Assembly: GCA_963969395.1 (NCBI GenBank)
Contig: OZ017798.1
Coordinates: forward strand, 1,612,001 to 1,676,000
Direction of reading: 5' to 3'
Source: Pseudoscleropodium purum
Taxonomy: Eukaryota; Streptophyta; Bryopsida; Hypnales; Brachytheciaceae
Length of the DNA stretch: 64,000 nucleotides
The translations under genes were made by a program, and so were the position numbers. The notes beneath the pieces were generated by a model. That model was not told the origin of the DNA and ran no database searches. It saw nothing but the letters and a program-made list of their open reading frames with translations. Within the stretch, counting starts at the first letter, position 1. Every line of letters begins with the position of its first letter. This document shows, piece by piece, positions 55,813 through 64,000 of this stretch.

Positions 55813-56642
55813 TTATCCCCTAAAATTCTTTCATGTTTAGAAGACTGAAATTGCTTTAGAATACTTGACCCCAATGCAAGGTCAAAAATCTTCATCAATA
55901 TTTACTTATTTAACAAAAAGTGAAAGTTGCCAAAAATTACATTGACCTTTGTGAAATTTTCAGTTTTTGTATGAAATGGACAATGATAATTTATTTATTT
56001 CGAACTTAGGAGATCAGTTATGTGCATCATGGACTTTAGAGATAAAGCTACATGTTTTCTATACTTCATGAAAATTTAAAATTTTTTTGAGAATTTTTCT
56101 TTTTATGCAAATTTTTGAAGAATAAATGAAAAAAAAACCATATCAAATAAAAAATTATCTCAAAAAATCTGAAAATTTTACCATGAGTGTACATTACATT
56201 GAAAAACATCATGGTGTAAATTCATTTTCCGTGTCATTATATAATTCTCATTTAATTCTCATTAAAAATACAATTGAAGTTCAAATTATAATAAAATATT
56301 CAATTTTACGAATTAGAGTAGAAACTAGAGTAGAAGACCTTCATTTCATTAGTTGGACTCAAACTCAAAAAAAGTCATTTTCAAGGAGAAATTTCAGATT
56401 TACTCAATATCCCAAAATACACTGAAATGACAAATTTTGCCATCCATTTTTTTTCCATTACTTCTCAATTATATGAAAATAAACATCAAACAGACCAAAA
56501 ATTCCATTGGACCCTCTTTGTAACTCAACATCCAAAGTCATTAAAAAAAGAATGGATGAAAAATCTACTGTTGAGGTCTTCTTATGACCACCTGAAATCA
56601 TCCAGAAGCCACGAAATGGCTCCCTGCACATTCCAGGGTTAA
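55813..56642. mobile_element. TTAA-type element A7 (inverted homologue of A6)
   Basis: The left end is TTATCCCCTAAAATTC and the right end ACATTCCAGGGTTAA, ~830 bp. The interior is the reverse complement of 17980-18724 with moderate divergence. An ATG-started 99-codon frame (56126-56425) overlaps the 80-codon frame in A6 over about 60 residues, but the copies differ at both ends. Confidence 0.6.
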
Positions 56643-58967
56643 CTTATATGATGATGGAAACTGAGAATAAAATTCTTGCCCTTCTCTTCTCTTCTTCTCT
56701 GGTGTTTTGGAAGTCAACTCACAGTTGATGCCACTGGATGGTATATCCATATCAAGTGGCCTATTCTAGACAAAGCATGCTAGGTGGCTGAAGTTGGTGC
56801 TCTGGCCAAACCACCAATGAGTTCATTCCCAATTCAATTATTTCAATTTCTTTACAGTTGCAAAGGTGCCCCAGAAGTCTTGGTATAGGCCAACGGTCTC
56901 TACTGTACTTCTTTTTTTCACTCAATAATTAAAACAAAACAAAAAACAGCCCTTGAAACTCATACAATTTTTAGGTGCCCCTTGCAACACCAATCTGTTA
57001 TGTAAGCTTATCATGAGATTCAAAGCCCAAAAAATGGCATGCTCATCTTTGATATCTTTAGAACCCCCCCTCCCTTATCACATCCCATTCAGTTTCCACC
57101 AGTAGAAGCAGGTACAGTATAACTTACCATTATTGTTGTACATACTTTTGCTCTCAGTTTTACAAAAGAATATCAAGAATATAAACTTGTCATCAAGTTC
57201 TTCTGGTGGTGCGACTTCATTGTTGCAAGATGACAGAATGTTCCTGAAAAAGAATTGGTCTCTCTCAATTTCTAACAACCGTGTTGCATGTCAAAGAATT
57301 CTAATCTTTTTAGTCACATTTCACAATTTAGTATTGAACTTAGGTCAAGTCCAAAAGTGACATTTGAAAGATATATGCGTCAAAAAATTCTAATCTTTTT
57401 AGTCACATTTCACAATTTAGTATTGAACTTAGGTCAAGTCCAAAAGTGACATTTGAAAGATATATGCAAAAATTATAAGAAATCAAAGTTCAATTGGTAA
57501 AGTTTTCAAACCTGTGTCATGATTTCAATGTCCTTTGAATTTGAATATCACTACCGGTAGTGGAAAGGAGGGTCTGTCATATTGTAGCTTGGTGCCAATA
57601 CACCCCCTTTCTAAATAGTATACCAACTTATTATTACCTAGATATACTTGGGCACACTTGGGGGCTCACAGCAGAAAAGTCTTCTTCAAAGAGGAAAGCT
57701 CAAAGCCTCAAACACTGATGACTCTAAACCCAAGATTTTATTCCACCTGTCTAGGGGCTACTCAAGTACCTAAATACAAAGGATATGAACGAACTGGTCA
57801 TCTTTGTCATTTTTTACCAGAAAATCACTTCAGGACAAAAATTGAAAGTACACTGAAAGTAAAGTATTCATCAAGAAGACTTCAACACACATTTTAAGTG
57901 TACTTTCAAAGCAACATAAGTCAGATTCTTCAGAGTTTTCAAAATCTATGTGAAGTCAACCTTGAATAATGATGAGTCCATTTTCATACCTGAATGAGTT
58001 TTTTCATCCATAAAGATCTGTCCAATTAAGACACAATTGAGCCTTCCAAGCAAATTTCAATTGAGTTACATTAAGTGATACACCAATGACTATAGCTAAT
58101 AGAGCTAAATTCTAGGGCAAGACATTGATTTCAGATGCAGAATCAGAATCAGATGTAGGTTACAAGAGATACAAATGTTCAGAATGAATATTTCAAGACC
58201 ATGCCATCCATTGGTGACTACTAGAATCTGGAACTACCAATGATGAAAGTGACCAGAGAATGGGAGAACTTCTACATGCACATATGGCATTATAGCACAT
58301 GATATATAACCATCATGATTTTGTACACCTGTGAGTGACTATACCAGAAGAAGACTCGATCCCTAGATAGAAAGTTTCTTAAATTATTCTTCAAAAGGAG
58401 ATTACCTTTGCCAAACTTTACAGTCCCTCAAACATCCATATTTACACTCCTGCAATGCATCACAACATGACTGGTTAGTGGCTACTGGTACTCTATTTGA
58501 AAAATTGAAATTGAAAATTCAAGTGCAACAAATAGTCCAACATTCTTTGAGAAGCTCCATTGAAACTAGCGAGCATGAAGCAAAGTGCCCAAGTCCAATG
58601 AACTCACAAGCTAGTTTGCAAAGGATAGAGGCACTCAGTTGATGGCACAAATTAGTATCCAATTAAAGGTTTATGTTATTACTGCACATTGGTGCATGAT
58701 TATCCTTTCTTGTCATCTGTGAAGGTTATTGTAGCTGCATATGAATGGAATGCAGACCAACACTGAGACTGAAATCGGCATGGCTTCCACAAAATTGGTC
58801 AAGAGAGGGCCATGAACACCTGGAGCAACTTGGAGAGGAACCATTACATGACTTGGAGAGTATTACATCTTGCATATGAAGCAGTGAGAACACACCTGTA
58901 ATCCTCAGGATGAGTGCACCCATCATTGACCAGAAACAAGGGGTGCCCACCAATTCTAAATTCTTTG
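56643..58967. other. 3' flank of the D2HGDH gene and intergenic DNA
   Basis: No gene seen apart from the tandem repeat at 57290-57467. Composition is moderately AT-rich. Part of 58600-58967 may be the 3' UTR of the dehydrogenase. Confidence 0.45.
57290..57467. repeat. 89-bp tandem duplication
   Basis: Units 57290-57378 and 57379-57467 are almost identical (TTCTAATCTTTTTAGTCACA ... GAAAGATATATGC) at an 89-bp offset. This points to a recent local duplication. Confidence 0.95.

Positions 58968-64000
<5,033 letters not shown>

Overview
The window is nuclear DNA of a land plant. Every recognisable gene is split by short spliceosomal introns, and several are plant-typical: an alpha-expansin, a GT43 xylan-type glycosyltransferase and a plastid-targeted protein. 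Gene style (compact genes, long pyrimidine-rich leaders with leader introns, a divergent N-terminus on the dynein light chain) and AT-rich intergenic DNA suggest a moss or another seedless plant. I cannot fix the genus from sequence alone. No rRNA, convincing tRNA, CRISPR or bacterial-style operon is present.

Layout. 1-5 kb: AT-rich repeats, then an LC8-type dynein light chain gene (+). 5.6-10.7 kb: non-coding, with three transposon-like elements. 10.7-14.3 kb: a secreted, probably GPI-anchored two-EGF protein (+). 14.3-19.5 kb: a nest of DNA elements inside one another. 19.6-23 kb: a METTL21-type protein methyltransferase (+) that appears to carry both a U12-type AT-AC intron and a GC-AG intron. 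24-25.3 kb: a small plastid-targeted protein of unknown function (-). 26.4-29.9 kb: a GT43 glycosyltransferase (+), with tandem duplications before its start codon and in intron 1. 31.3-32.6 kb: an alpha-expansin (-). 35-37.4 kb: a cluster of small inverted-repeat elements, including an almost perfect Stowaway-like MITE. 38.7-42.7 kb: a long, acidic, mostly disordered protein of unknown function (-). 43-58.9 kb: a gene desert dominated by short non-autonomous elements and one GC-richer island. 59-64 kb: D-2-hydroxyglutarate dehydrogenase (-), whose N-terminus lies beyond the right edge.

The genes do not form a pathway. GT43 and expansin both act on the cell wall and are neighbours, but they are on opposite strands and nothing links them further. 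The main discovery-type signals are the AT-AC intron, which restores the diagnostic DxxY motif of the methyltransferase, and a family of at least seven elements framed by TTAA and starting CCCC (a piggyBac-like signature). A triple-nested insertion is also present, in which a related copy supplies the empty site. No retrotransposon or transposase reading frame is visible: all the mobile DNA recognised here is non-autonomous.
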